Of a stretch of DNA of 64,000 nucleotides, positions 34,278 through 43,320 are shown in pieces (position 1 is the stretch's first letter; every line of letters begins with the position of its first letter). This stretch comes from Pedobacter planticolens. Its GTDB lineage: Bacteria > Bacteroidota > Bacteroidia > Sphingobacteriales > Sphingobacteriaceae. The notes below the pieces were generated by a model, which saw only the letters and a list, made by a program, of their open reading frames with translations, was not told the DNA's origin and ran no database searches. The DNA is taken from contig NZ_WNXD01000001.1 of NCBI RefSeq assembly GCF_014172375.1, forward strand, positions 62,001 to 126,000. The letters run 5' to 3'. The translations under genes and the position numbers were made by a program.

Positions 34278-35452
34278 AATTCGGTAGAAGTATGCGGGGG
34301 ATTTTGATCTACAATGAAAGCAAAGTCGAGAAGAGTGAAGCGAAAATTATTTTGGCGAGCGGGTTTGCGGTGGATATCGACAGGTTGAACCTTAACCAAA
34401 AAATCCAGCGCTTTAAAAATCTCACCGATCTGAACCCGACTATCAAAACCAATGCGATGCACATTAGCCTAAACTTTGATGCCTCCGACAAATTGGACCT
34501 GCAAAAGCTGCAGCAGATTGCCCAGACCTATATGGAGCAGATCGGATTCGGTGAGCAACCGTTCATAGCCTATCAGCACCTGGATGCTGCCCATCCCCAC
34601 ATTCATATTGCAACTACGTTGATGCAGAAAGACGGCAAACGGAAATTCACCCACAATATGGGCAGGCTGGTTTCCGAACCAGCGAGAAAAGCCATTGAGA
34701 TCGAATTTAATCTTATCAAGGCCGAGGGAAGAAAACAAGGTAATTCGTTAACGATTAAACCTGCGGTTTATGGAAAGCAACCAACCAAACAGATTATCAA
34801 TTCCATCATGCTGTCAGTGAGACAGAATTACGCATTTACCTCACTTGCTGAATTCAACGCTATACTCGGGCAGTTCAATATCAGGGCAAACCGCGGAAAT
34901 GAAGAGACGACCATGTTTGAGAAAAAGGGATTGCTGTATTCCATCCTTGATGAAAAACGAAATCCGATAGGCGTACCGATTAAGGCGAGCAGTTTTAATG
35001 ACCAGCCTACGCTAAAGAATTTGGAGAAGAATTTTCAGGCAGGTATGGAAAAGAGGAAACCTTTAAAGGAAAATTTAAAGAAGCGGATAGATTGGGTATT
35101 GCAGAAATACAATACAGTTACCAGAAATACGCTTGTAAATGAACTTGCCAAACAGCAGATTGGGATAGTGTTTAGGCAGAACGAAAAGGGAATGATCTAC
35201 GGATTGACCTTTGTTGACCATAAGCTCAAAACCGTTTTTAATGGCAGTGATCTTGGAAAGGATTATAGCGCAAGGGCGATCACCCAAAAGTTTTCGGCAC
35301 AAGATCAGATCAGAACCTATCTCAAACCAAATCAAGCAACCCATTTTATCGGAAACCCATTAGAGCCTTTAATGGAAAAGGCAGATTATGATGCGCCAAC
35401 TGCCATTGGAAAAAAGAAGAAAAAGAAAAAAGCTAACCAGCAAAACCTATAA
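34262..35452 (+). CDS. Relaxase / mobilization nuclease
   Basis: 396 residues. The N-terminal HUH nuclease domain (about residues 1-140) has the metal-binding motif HLDAAHPHIHIATT (about 105-118) and an early Tyr (GILIYNESK, residue about 18) that is the likely nucleophile. The C-terminal half is basic and ends in a Lys-rich tail (KKKKKKKAN). It would nick the element at oriT and lead the strand into the recipient. It overlaps the accessory gene and is two bases from the coupling-protein gene. Confidence 0.9.
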   Translation: MVAKIKFGRSMRGILIYNESKVEKSEAKIILASGFAVDIDRLNLNQKIQRFKNLTDLNPTIKTNAMHISLNFDASDKLDLQKLQQIAQTYMEQIGFGEQPFIAYQHLDAAHPHIHIATTLMQKDGKRKFTHNMGRLVSEPARKAIEIEFNLIKAEGRKQGNSLTIKPAVYGKQPTKQIINSIMLSVRQNYAFTSLAEFNAILGQFNIRANRGNEETTMFEKKGLLYSILDEKRNPIGVPIKASSFNDQPTLKNLEKNFQAGMEKRKPLKENLKKRIDWVLQKYNTVTRNTLVNELAKQQIGIVFRQNEKGMIYGLTFVDHKLKTVFNGSDLGKDYSARAITQKFSAQDQIRTYLKPNQATHFIGNPLEPLMEKADYDAPTAIGKKKKKKKANQQNL

Positions 35453-35454
35453 AA

Positions 35455-37473
35455 ATGAATACAGGTGAAGACATACAAGGGCTAAGAAAAATCATTGATT
35501 TTACAAGGCTTATCGGTTTATTTATACTATCCATCCATTTCTATTTGTGCTGTTATCAGGCATTTGCTGGTTGGGGATTTACGGCAAGCATCACCGATCG
35601 GATCATCGAAAATATTTCTAAGACTGGACTCTTTACAGGAATTTGGCGTGCAAAACTTGCTTGTTTGTTATTACTGCTTATTTCGCTAATTGGGGTACAG
35701 GGCAAAAAAGATGAAAAGATTGAGGTTAAAAGCATCATTGCTTTTTTACTGACGGGTTTGCTTCTTTATTTTATTGCGGTGTTTGTGTTTTATTTGCCAG
35801 CTGGTCCTTCGGTTATTGCCATTTGTTACGTCGGTATTACTTCGGTTGGCTATATGCTCATCCTGACTGGTGGCGGGCAATTAAGTAGGTTGATCAAGGA
35901 TAAACTGAACAAGGATATTTTCAATGAAGAAAATGAAACCTTTCCGCAGGAAGAACGATTGCTCGAAAATGAGTATTCAATAAACCTTCCAGCCAAATAC
36001 AGATTGGGAAAACAAATACGTAATAGTTTTATCAATGTAATCAATCCATTTCGTGGGCTATTAATTGCTGGAACTCCGGGAGCAGGTAAAAGTTATTTCG
36101 TTATCCGCCACATCATTGACCAGCATCTCAAAAAGGGATTTTCCATGTTCCTATATGATTTTAAGTTTGATGATCTGAGCAAACTGGCATACAACAAATT
36201 GTTGAAATACGCCAAGAATTATCCCATCAAACCCAAGTTCTTTGTGATCAATTTTGATGATCTCAACCGTACCCACAGATGTAATCCCCTGCATCCAGAA
36301 AGTATGGAAGATATTACCGATGCGACCGAAGCCTCGCGTACCATTATGATGGGGCTAAACAGAGATTGGATCAAAAAGCAGGGAGATTTCTTTGTGGAAA
36401 GTCCGATCAACTTCTTAACGGCCTGTATCTGGTATTTGCGGAAATATGGAAATGGAAAGTATTGCACCTTGCCCCATGTGATTGAGCTGATGCAGTCAGA
36501 CTATGACCAGCTTTTTGCGGTGCTGGAAACCCAGGATGAGATCAAGGTACTGATGAATCCGTTTATTTCGGCCTACCAAAGGGATGCCATGCCACAACTC
36601 GAAGGACAGATAGCTTCGGCAAAGATTGGTTTAGCTAGATTGGCCTCACCTCAGCTCTATTATGTGTTGAGCGGTAATGACTTTACGCTTGATGTCAATA
36701 ACCCGGAGGAACCAAAAATCATCTGTGTGGGAAACAATCCGCAGAAATTGCAGGTATATGGCGCAGTGTTGTCACTCTACATTTCCACTATGATCAAATT
36801 GGTGAACCGAAAGGGGCAACTAAAAAGCAGTCTGATCTTTGATGAGTTTCCGACGATCTATTTTAACAATATGGATAGCTTAATTGCTACTGCCAGAAGC
36901 AACAAGGTTTCCACAGCTTTAGCAGTTCAGGATTTTAGCCAGCTCAAGAAAGATTACGGTGCAGAACAGGCGGACGTAATTACTGGAATAGTCGGCAATG
37001 TGATCAGTGGACAGGTGACCAATTCGACCGCTAAAACATTATCGGAGAATTTTGGGAAGATTTCCCAGCAAAAGGATTCGATGAGTATTAATAGTTCAGA
37101 TACTTCCATTACCAAGGCAACACAAATGGATTATGCCATTCCAGCAAGCAAGATTGCTACACTTTCATCAGGAGAATTTGTAGGGGTTGTTGCAGATAAT
37201 CCAGAACAGAAGATCAAACTGAAGATGTTCCATTGCGAAATTCAGAATAATCATAAGGCGATTGCAAAAGAAGAAGCTGGTTATAAGGATATTCCAATTA
37301 TTAAAATTGTTTCAGCTTTAGATGTAACGGAGAACTACAATCGAATTAAGGAAGAGATTTCCGATTTGTTGATAGAGGAATCGAAGAAATTACCCCATAT
37401 AGCGCAGAAAACCGACCAAACAATAAAGGATAAAGGCAATAGGCCGCAAAATCAGAAAGCTGTTTCTTTTTAA
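35455..37473 (+). CDS. Type IV coupling protein (VirD4/TraG-like)
   Basis: 672 residues. The N-terminus has about four membrane helices (about 15-35, 65-80, 92-112, 118-138). The ATPase has Walker A GTPGAGKSYFV (about 205-215) and Walker B SLIFDEFPTIYF (about 458). TARSNKVSTALAVQDFSQL matches the TraG/VirD4 C-terminal motif. It links the relaxosome to a conjugation channel. Because the element has no channel genes, it must use a helper system. It ends the mobilization operon. Confidence 0.9.
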   Translation: MNTGEDIQGLRKIIDFTRLIGLFILSIHFYLCCYQAFAGWGFTASITDRIIENISKTGLFTGIWRAKLACLLLLLISLIGVQGKKDEKIEVKSIIAFLLTGLLLYFIAVFVFYLPAGPSVIAICYVGITSVGYMLILTGGGQLSRLIKDKLNKDIFNEENETFPQEERLLENEYSINLPAKYRLGKQIRNSFINVINPFRGLLIAGTPGAGKSYFVIRHIIDQHLKKGFSMFLYDFKFDDLSKLAYNKLLKYAKNYPIKPKFFVINFDDLNRTHRCNPLHPESMEDITDATEASRTIMMGLNRDWIKKQGDFFVESPINFLTACIWYLRKYGNGKYCTLPHVIELMQSDYDQLFAVLETQDEIKVLMNPFISAYQRDAMPQLEGQIASAKIGLARLASPQLYYVLSGNDFTLDVNNPEEPKIICVGNNPQKLQVYGAVLSLYISTMIKLVNRKGQLKSSLIFDEFPTIYFNNMDSLIATARSNKVSTALAVQDFSQLKKDYGAEQADVITGIVGNVISGQVTNSTAKTLSENFGKISQQKDSMSINSSDTSITKATQMDYAIPASKIATLSSGEFVGVVADNPEQKIKLKMFHCEIQNNHKAIAKEEAGYKDIPIIKIVSALDVTENYNRIKEEISDLLIEESKKLPHIAQKTDQTIKDKGNRPQNQKAVSF

Positions 37474-37538
37474 ATTCAATAATACTATAACAAATAATGA
37501 TTTTAATAATAGTAGCAATTCCTTTGACCTTATTAGGA

Positions 37539-40013
37539 TTATTTAACGGTAATGCTGGATTCGCCATAAATCATATCCCGTTGACTAATTCCCTGTACCA
37601 CGATTCGAAATTTTCCAGAGATATCCCCAGTATAAAAGGAAAACTCCGCTTCTCCTTTGGCAGAAGTGATGATTCCTGGTTTCCAAAAGAGCGTGGGCAG
37701 GTATTGTAGGTCTAACAAGCCATCTGGGCTGGTATCTACCCCATAAAATTGCCTTGCCCTATAGATACCATCCGTCCTAAAGAGCCTATCAATGGGTTTG
37801 TCCATTTCGCAACCAAGGTATACACTACTAGGTCCAGTAGTGCTATAATAGGTCTTTCCTTTCACTGGTGCTCGATTTCTAGAGTCGCCGTAATGTATTG
37901 GACAGTTTAGGATTTTGAATGCACACACGTAATCCCCGCATGAATTTATTGTTTTTGGGCCAGAAGTCCCATAAAGTGAGTTATCCTTGCCTGCATTGAT
38001 AGTGACCGTTTGTAAGGCAATTGCTTTTTCCAATCCTTTCAATACCTGATCAGTGCTATTCTGATTTGTATTAGCGATTCCTCGATTTGGGATATCGATG
38101 TGTTCGGCAAGGATTGTATTTGCTACCTTGCCTGGATCATCAATCTCGACAGTATAGCCCGTATTGATTTTCTTGTTGATGGACAAAAGAACTTTTCGTC
38201 CTTCGGTAACCAATAATTGATTAGGATTTAAGATTGATGTTCCATCAGGTTCGGTGGTGACCAGCCCAGCTAAGCTATCCCTAAGGATGGCCAAGATTAC
38301 AGGGTTCTTCAATTCCTTCTCATTGTATTTTACTCTGGCAATAATTGGTGGAAGTTTTGGATGCTGCGTAGTGTCTTGTATAGTCGTGTTCATCATGGCT
38401 TGCCAGGTATAGTTGCGCCAGCTCTTTATTAAAAAAATATCTTCTAGATAGGCTTTATTATCAAAGCCTCTTCCCACTGGGTCTAGTGGCAGATTTCCAA
38501 GGTCGTAGTTTAGGTATACATAGCTTTCTATATCCTGTTGCTTGCTGCTTTCTAGGCGATTGTCCTGAACTACTGCTAAGGATACTATGCCTTGGATAGG
38601 TTTCGCTGTTTGATCACTTAATTTTAGCTTAAGGATTACTTTTTCCTTTTTACCATAAATGGCCTTATCACTTTTAGCGGTTGCAGTTATTTTATCATTA
38701 TAACGGGCAAAGAAAAGACGTTCTGCCAAAGGTCGCCCTTGTTCATCCAATATGGTAACTGTAGCCAGGCCCTTTGTTATGGCAGGTAATGGAATGGCCA
38801 TTTTGTATCCTCCTGGCTTTGTGGAAACACTGAAAGAAGCAAAATCCTCCGTATAGTTATGGACGATGACCCTTACCTTTCGTACTTCCCTGCTGAACAG
38901 GCTCATCCTTAACGTATCGTTGATGACTGCATTAGGAACTTGGAGGACAATACCATTTTGCAATATGGTAGGGAATTGGTAAATGGTGTCATTTTCTAGA
39001 AAGTTGTTTGACAAGATCTTTAACGTATAATTGCTTTTAGCCTTGGGCATTACCTTAAATTTGCCCATACCATAGCTGCTCGTCGATACGGTATCCATTG
39101 GCTTCCCATCTTCTAATAGTATAGCATTTACTGCAATAGGCAAGTTATTGGAGGTTTTTGCTTCCCAACCAATTTTACTTTCTAAGCCTTCTACAAGGCT
39201 TCCTCCCTCTGGGAAAAACCTAACATTGATTTGCTGGGTTTTTACTGCGGGAAGACGGGTGCTGAGGTAAAGCATTTTATTATTGTACTTTACAGCTGTT
39301 GTTAATACGAGCTCACCATTTGTTAACTGTGTTTTGGGTATCTGAATGGTGTAGGTATTTTCTGTTAGTACAGCAGATTGTTTAGTTCCCTTGTCTAGGC
39401 TATATTCTACTATTGGTCGTTGTTTATTTTTTGGGTCGATATTTTTAATGTTTACTGCTACCTGCACTCTTACTCCATTGTTAGTAACAGTAGTATCTAA
39501 TAAGGTTAAACTGGCACTAAAATCTTGTTCCATTGTGCTTTTTATGGTAATGGACTGGGTAAATATGGCAAGGGGGCGTTTAGTGTTGTTTTGCACGTTG
39601 GTGGAAGCGATGAACTGATAATTACCCGGTCTAATGGAATCAGGTAGGGTAAGGCTGCCATGGCTTAATCCGTATTGCATACCATAGCTTGCCTCCAGTA
39701 CAACCTTGCGGTCATCTTCTCTAACTATTGCCACTGATAGTACACTATGATCTTTTAAAGATTCTGGAGTAGATTTTACTAGATAAGCACTGAACCATAG
39801 GGTCTCGTTATTTGTATATAGCGTCTTATCGGTATGTACAAACAGCAGGTTAGTTGGGATTGCTTTCTGATAGAGAGCTAACTTTTTTGAGAGGGAAGAA
39901 TCTATGGGTAGATTAACCTGGCTATAAGAAAATATGGATATGCCTAAACAATAGCTTAATATAAGGAAGTGTTTCCATTTTGACTTGTCAAAAGACAGAT
40001 ATGATACTTTCAT
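37539..40013 (-). CDS. Secreted MG2/alpha-2-macroglobulin-like envelope protein, copy 2
   Basis: 824 residues with an N-terminal signal/anchor (about 15-33). It parallels the 793-residue protein at 14133-16514 along its length: LLFVHTDKTLYTNNETLWFSAYLV at the start, SIRPGNYQFIAST, RFFPEGGSLVEGLESKIGWE, RPLAERLFFARY, WRNYTWQAM, and SFYTGDISGKFRIVVQGISQ at the end. The cysteine cluster CGDYVCAFKILNC with a later LGC (about residues 685-730) is conserved. Base composition is slightly richer in G+C than copy 1. It converges on the coupling-protein gene, so it may be cargo. Function unknown. Confidence 0.72.
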   Translation of the reverse strand: MKVSYLSFDKSKWKHFLILSYCLGISIFSYSQVNLPIDSSLSKKLALYQKAIPTNLLFVHTDKTLYTNNETLWFSAYLVKSTPESLKDHSVLSVAIVREDDRKVVLEASYGMQYGLSHGSLTLPDSIRPGNYQFIASTNVQNNTKRPLAIFTQSITIKSTMEQDFSASLTLLDTTVTNNGVRVQVAVNIKNIDPKNKQRPIVEYSLDKGTKQSAVLTENTYTIQIPKTQLTNGELVLTTAVKYNNKMLYLSTRLPAVKTQQINVRFFPEGGSLVEGLESKIGWEAKTSNNLPIAVNAILLEDGKPMDTVSTSSYGMGKFKVMPKAKSNYTLKILSNNFLENDTIYQFPTILQNGIVLQVPNAVINDTLRMSLFSREVRKVRVIVHNYTEDFASFSVSTKPGGYKMAIPLPAITKGLATVTILDEQGRPLAERLFFARYNDKITATAKSDKAIYGKKEKVILKLKLSDQTAKPIQGIVSLAVVQDNRLESSKQQDIESYVYLNYDLGNLPLDPVGRGFDNKAYLEDIFLIKSWRNYTWQAMMNTTIQDTTQHPKLPPIIARVKYNEKELKNPVILAILRDSLAGLVTTEPDGTSILNPNQLLVTEGRKVLLSINKKINTGYTVEIDDPGKVANTILAEHIDIPNRGIANTNQNSTDQVLKGLEKAIALQTVTINAGKDNSLYGTSGPKTINSCGDYVCAFKILNCPIHYGDSRNRAPVKGKTYYSTTGPSSVYLGCEMDKPIDRLFRTDGIYRARQFYGVDTSPDGLLDLQYLPTLFWKPGIITSAKGEAEFSFYTGDISGKFRIVVQGISQRDMIYGESSITVK

Positions 40014-40196
40014 AAGCGTTCCAATTTACCGAGAAATGTAGTGAGAAAGAAGAAAATTGAAGAGAAATCAATTTTTATTTTAGTCAAATATACAGCCCTC
40101 TCTTTCTCTAACTTCCTTTTTCAATCGCTCTTTGTTTAGCCTGTCGCCCCATGCCGGTTAACTTTAGGCTTAATTTTCTATTCCCATGGTCAGCGG

Positions 40197-40226
40197 CACA
40201 GAATACCTAAACAAAAGCATTCTGTG
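40197..40226. promoter_or_regulatory. Inverted repeat in the 40014-40270 gap
   Basis: CACAGAAT (40197-40204) and ATTCTGTG (40219-40226) are complementary around a 14-base loop. It lies after the stop of the TonB-C gene (minus strand) and upstream of copy 2; a weak terminator or dispersed repeat are both possible. Confidence 0.35.
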
Positions 40227-40270
40227 TGCTATAGACCAAGGTAGGTGAAATCTAAACTCAATGCCAGAAG

Positions 40271-41038
40271 TTATTCCACTAGCTTAAAAGGAATTTCCAA
40301 AGAAATTCGTTGTGGAAAATATTTACCTTCATTCATTGCTGGAATCCATTTCCTCATATTTTTAAGGGCTCTTATCGCTTCCTCTGAGCACCCGTAGCCT
40401 ATATCATTGATGATTAAAAAATTTGTTGCTACACCTTCTTTGTTGATAGTAAACTCAATATTAACAATACCTTCAATATTATTTTCAATAGCCGCTTTAG
40501 GATAAACAATACTGTTTTTCAAATACTGATACAACTTATTCATCCCGCCTGGATACAATGCGGGTAGAGGATTGTAAACCCGATCAAAAGTATAGGTCGG
40601 CTCTTTGGCAACTCTTTTCATCAAAAGCTTTGGATTTGATGATTTTTTTTTTGCTGAGATGGAAAGCTCTGCACTGACACTATATTGCTTGGACTGACTT
40701 TCAATTTTTACTAGCAGGTATCTACTTTTAATATTTCTAACGATTTTATCCTCTATTCCATAATAAAATATCAAAGTATCAATTGGATTAATGCCTTTTA
40801 GAAAAAAGTGGCCATTGCTATCTGTTTTTGTAGTTCTATAATTATTTTTTCCATCTAAAGTTCTAGAGATCACATTTGCCCCGACCAAGACTTCCCCTTT
40901 TTCATTAATCACTTTTCCATAAATATTTATGGTGTCCGTTAGTGTAGTTAGTGTGTCACTAACTTTTTGTGCATAGCTATACTTAGAACCTATGATAAAA
41001 ATAGATAAAACAATTAAAAAATATTTAAAGCGCATCAT
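40271..41038 (-). CDS. TonB C-terminal domain protein with carboxypeptidase-regulatory-like domain
   Basis: 255 residues. An N-terminal hydrophobic signal (residues 4-22) is followed by a CarboxypepD_reg-like domain (about 38-110: NIYGKVINEKGEVLVGANVI, DSNGHFFLKGI) and a TonB_C domain (about 170-255: YPKAAIENNIEGIVNIEFTI, ending IPFKLVE). The two-Met start (MM) leaves a one-codon doubt. The short N-terminus lacks the Pro-rich spacer of classical TonB, so it is probably a periplasmic TonB-like protein and not the main energy transducer. Confidence 0.82.
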   Translation of the reverse strand: MMRFKYFLIVLSIFIIGSKYSYAQKVSDTLTTLTDTINIYGKVINEKGEVLVGANVISRTLDGKNNYRTTKTDSNGHFFLKGINPIDTLIFYYGIEDKIVRNIKSRYLLVKIESQSKQYSVSAELSISAKKKSSNPKLLMKRVAKEPTYTFDRVYNPLPALYPGGMNKLYQYLKNSIVYPKAAIENNIEGIVNIEFTINKEGVATNFLIINDIGYGCSEEAIRALKNMRKWIPAMNEGKYFPQRISLEIPFKLVE

Positions 41039-41103
41039 AACCTTTAATGTAAAATAAAAAAGTGATAAAGAAAAACAAGATTCATTTTCGTATAGCTAAT
41101 TCT

Positions 41104-41622
41104 CTAAAAGACTACACTTACCATTCCATAAGGAATTAGGTAGAAATTTTTATAGTCATTGCCTGTAAATGTTGCCTTAACATTCTTCTTGATCTCTTTA
41201 TCTATTTTTGCAATGTCTTTTAAATTGATTTTTGTATTTCCATTAAAAAAATAAGAGATATTTTCTATAGAACCATTTTCTTGCAAAAAAGTAAACGATA
41301 AATCTATTCTATCTTTATTTTGCTGTAAATCATTCCTTTTACCATTCAATACATCACTAACGATTTTCTTAACTTTAATAATATCAAAATGAATATCTTT
41401 TTTGTTTGTACGAAAGCCATTAGGGTTTTTTGGTGGCGGAGAAGGTTTATCCCAGAATCTACCAATAACGCTTACAGAAAACGAAGTTTTATCTAAGTAG
41501 GTACTTTTTGTTATTTTAAAGACTTTACCGTCTTGTGTATATTTGCCATCTTTTAAGGTGTCCTGGGCGAAACAATTTGAGCAAAGTGTGATTGTCAATA
41601 AAATATATATTAAATTTTTCAT
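41104..41622 (-). CDS. Secreted hypothetical protein
   Basis: 172 residues with a signal peptide (MKNLIYILLTITLCSNCFAQ). The mature part is Lys/Asp-rich with a central FWDKPSPPPKNPNGF stretch and predicted beta strands near the end (FYLIPYGMVSVVF). No family was recognised. Its start overlaps the stop of the upstream lipoprotein gene (TAATG), so the pair is translationally coupled and probably functions together. Confidence 0.7.
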   Translation of the reverse strand: MKNLIYILLTITLCSNCFAQDTLKDGKYTQDGKVFKITKSTYLDKTSFSVSVIGRFWDKPSPPPKNPNGFRTNKKDIHFDIIKVKKIVSDVLNGKRNDLQQNKDRIDLSFTFLQENGSIENISYFFNGNTKINLKDIAKIDKEIKKNVKATFTGNDYKNFYLIPYGMVSVVF

Positions 41623-43271
41623 TAGCAGTTTCTATTTATATTGTTAAAAAGTTTAATTAAGGCTTGAGGTGATAGGTTTAAGGCAGTGCTATGATTAGGA
41701 TTGCCTGATAAGGCATTATATGAAGCTAAAAACGAATTATAACTACTCATAAACGTATTATAAGCAGCAATTTCGGTAGTTGTACCACTCGGATTTAACT
41801 TGGGATATGTTGTACCATTGCTAGTGGTTTGATTTATCCATAATAGATAGGCATCCTTTTGCGCTTGGGTTGCGCCACTAAAATCAAAAGCTGTTGTATT
41901 ACCATAATTTATCATATCATTCATTAATGCTTGTTCAAACTCAATATTAACAAAGCCATCTAAAGGACCATTCGGTCCAAGGCCATATTGTTCTGTTCCA
42001 TTCGGGTAAACATCATCTTGGTAGGCGTGTATGAATTCATGTTCCATTATATACATATTACCGGCTGCCGCATCAGAAGTAAAATTAAATCCGCCATTAC
42101 TCGGGCTATAAGACCCACTCCCTATACCAGAACCTATGCAAAAACCAAAAGATGTATTTTTATTATCGAAATGATTGTACATGTATTCAGTTGCACAATC
42201 ATAGGTCTTTAATTCATTTACTGCATTTTCTATAATTGTTTTTTGTGCCTGAGTCATATCGTCGCAGAAATTTTTAATTAAGGAATCCTGCTCGATTTCT
42301 GGCGGATCTGTTGGGTCTGGATCAGGATCATCGCCATAGTCACAATCACCATAATCAATGCAAGGGTCTCCTGTATCACAAATACCATAATCAATGCAGG
42401 GATCCGGCTCATCATCACAAACAGGAATAACGTAATACGAATCAACTAAGTATGGTTCACATTTAGGCTCTTGATCGTCTTCTTCTGGGCCTACAGTAAT
42501 ACAAGCTTCACCCCAAATTTCAATTAGTACGGGTTCACAGCCAATAGTGCTCATTGTGTCTACGTTTTCTGTTTTAGCTAAGGTCGTACTTGCTTTCTGT
42601 GATACTGCTTTTTTTAATGAAAAATAACGGATTTTTTTGCCATTTTCATATTGAAGTAGGTAAAGCCCAGTCCCATCCCATTCTTTAAACTCAATAAAGC
42701 CACTAAAATCAGCATCGAGCTTATTTATTTGGTTGTGCGTAATTTTGTTATGGTGTTTTTTCAGGTAATCAATACTGGGTATGTAAGTTAACATACGTGT
42801 ACTGATCTTACCCGTGCTTTTATCTTTGTAAACCAAAAAGCGGTCAAAACTATATTTAAAAATTAGCTGCCTATCTGTGACACTCGTTTTGGCCACTGTT
42901 TTAGGGTTAATTACCGTTAAAGAATAACGCTGGTTGTACACAATTGGTATTTCAACCAAGGTTGACTTTTCAGTTTCAGATTCATATGCTTTCTGAAACA
43001 ATGCATACCTGCGGTTGTTGTTATTTGATGGTACACCACCTTTATTGGAAGACATTAGGGCACCGCCGCTGGTTTTTATGGGTTTAACCAGTGCGCCCTT
43101 CTCTTTTTTTAAATCGCTGTAAATTTTTCTGGCCAAATCTACATCCATCCGGTAGGCAGGGTCAGTGGGATCGGTTGAGCTTAGTAAATCTTTTCTACAG
43201 GCATACACCAGTACCGTCATTGCTAAAATGAGGGTGATTAATACCTTGGTTTTTGTTTGGTTTCTGAGCAT
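41622..43271 (-). CDS. Lipoprotein with HExxH zinc-metallopeptidase signature
   Basis: 549 residues. The N-terminal hydrophobic segment ends VLVYACRKD, a lipobox-like site. The middle has a low-complexity Asp/Pro/Cys-rich region with two DPCIDYG units (about residues 290-325). The C-terminal domain has EHEFIHAYQDD (HExxH, about residue 411) and a downstream FVNIEFEQALMND that could supply the third zinc ligand, as in gluzincins. Many cysteines suggest disulfides. It lies upstream of and overlaps the secreted 172-residue protein gene. Peptidase activity is inferred from the motif only. Confidence 0.72.
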   Translation of the reverse strand: MLRNQTKTKVLITLILAMTVLVYACRKDLLSSTDPTDPAYRMDVDLARKIYSDLKKEKGALVKPIKTSGGALMSSNKGGVPSNNNNRRYALFQKAYESETEKSTLVEIPIVYNQRYSLTVINPKTVAKTSVTDRQLIFKYSFDRFLVYKDKSTGKISTRMLTYIPSIDYLKKHHNKITHNQINKLDADFSGFIEFKEWDGTGLYLLQYENGKKIRYFSLKKAVSQKASTTLAKTENVDTMSTIGCEPVLIEIWGEACITVGPEEDDQEPKCEPYLVDSYYVIPVCDDEPDPCIDYGICDTGDPCIDYGDCDYGDDPDPDPTDPPEIEQDSLIKNFCDDMTQAQKTIIENAVNELKTYDCATEYMYNHFDNKNTSFGFCIGSGIGSGSYSPSNGGFNFTSDAAAGNMYIMEHEFIHAYQDDVYPNGTEQYGLGPNGPLDGFVNIEFEQALMNDMINYGNTTAFDFSGATQAQKDAYLLWINQTTSNGTTYPKLNPSGTTTEIAAYNTFMSSYNSFLASYNALSGNPNHSTALNLSPQALIKLFNNINRNC

Positions 43272-43320
43272 TAGATCATAGTTAAAGTTTAATTGATTAT
43301 ATAATGGTTATTTTGTTTTT

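Larger units (their letters stand above)
31711..37473 (+). mobile_element. Integrative mobilizable element at tRNA-Ala (left part; right end not found)
   Basis: The span holds, in order, the tRNA 3' attachment site, a tyrosine recombinase, a candidate oriT, a small mobilization protein, a relaxase and a VirD4-type coupling protein. No conjugation pilus or tra genes were seen, so transfer would depend on a helper element. The end given is only the end of the mobilization module; no second copy of the tRNA 3' end was found downstream by eye, so the true right border is either beyond the window or lost. Confidence 0.75.

Noticed and set aside
31722..37473. Complete conjugative element
   Set aside because: No TraA-TraQ-type channel or pilus genes are present; only relaxase, accessory and coupling proteins, so mobilizable at most.
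40014..40270. Small gene in the gap before the second macroglobulin-like protein
   Set aside because: Only short frames without starts or coding character; one weak inverted repeat is all that is visible.
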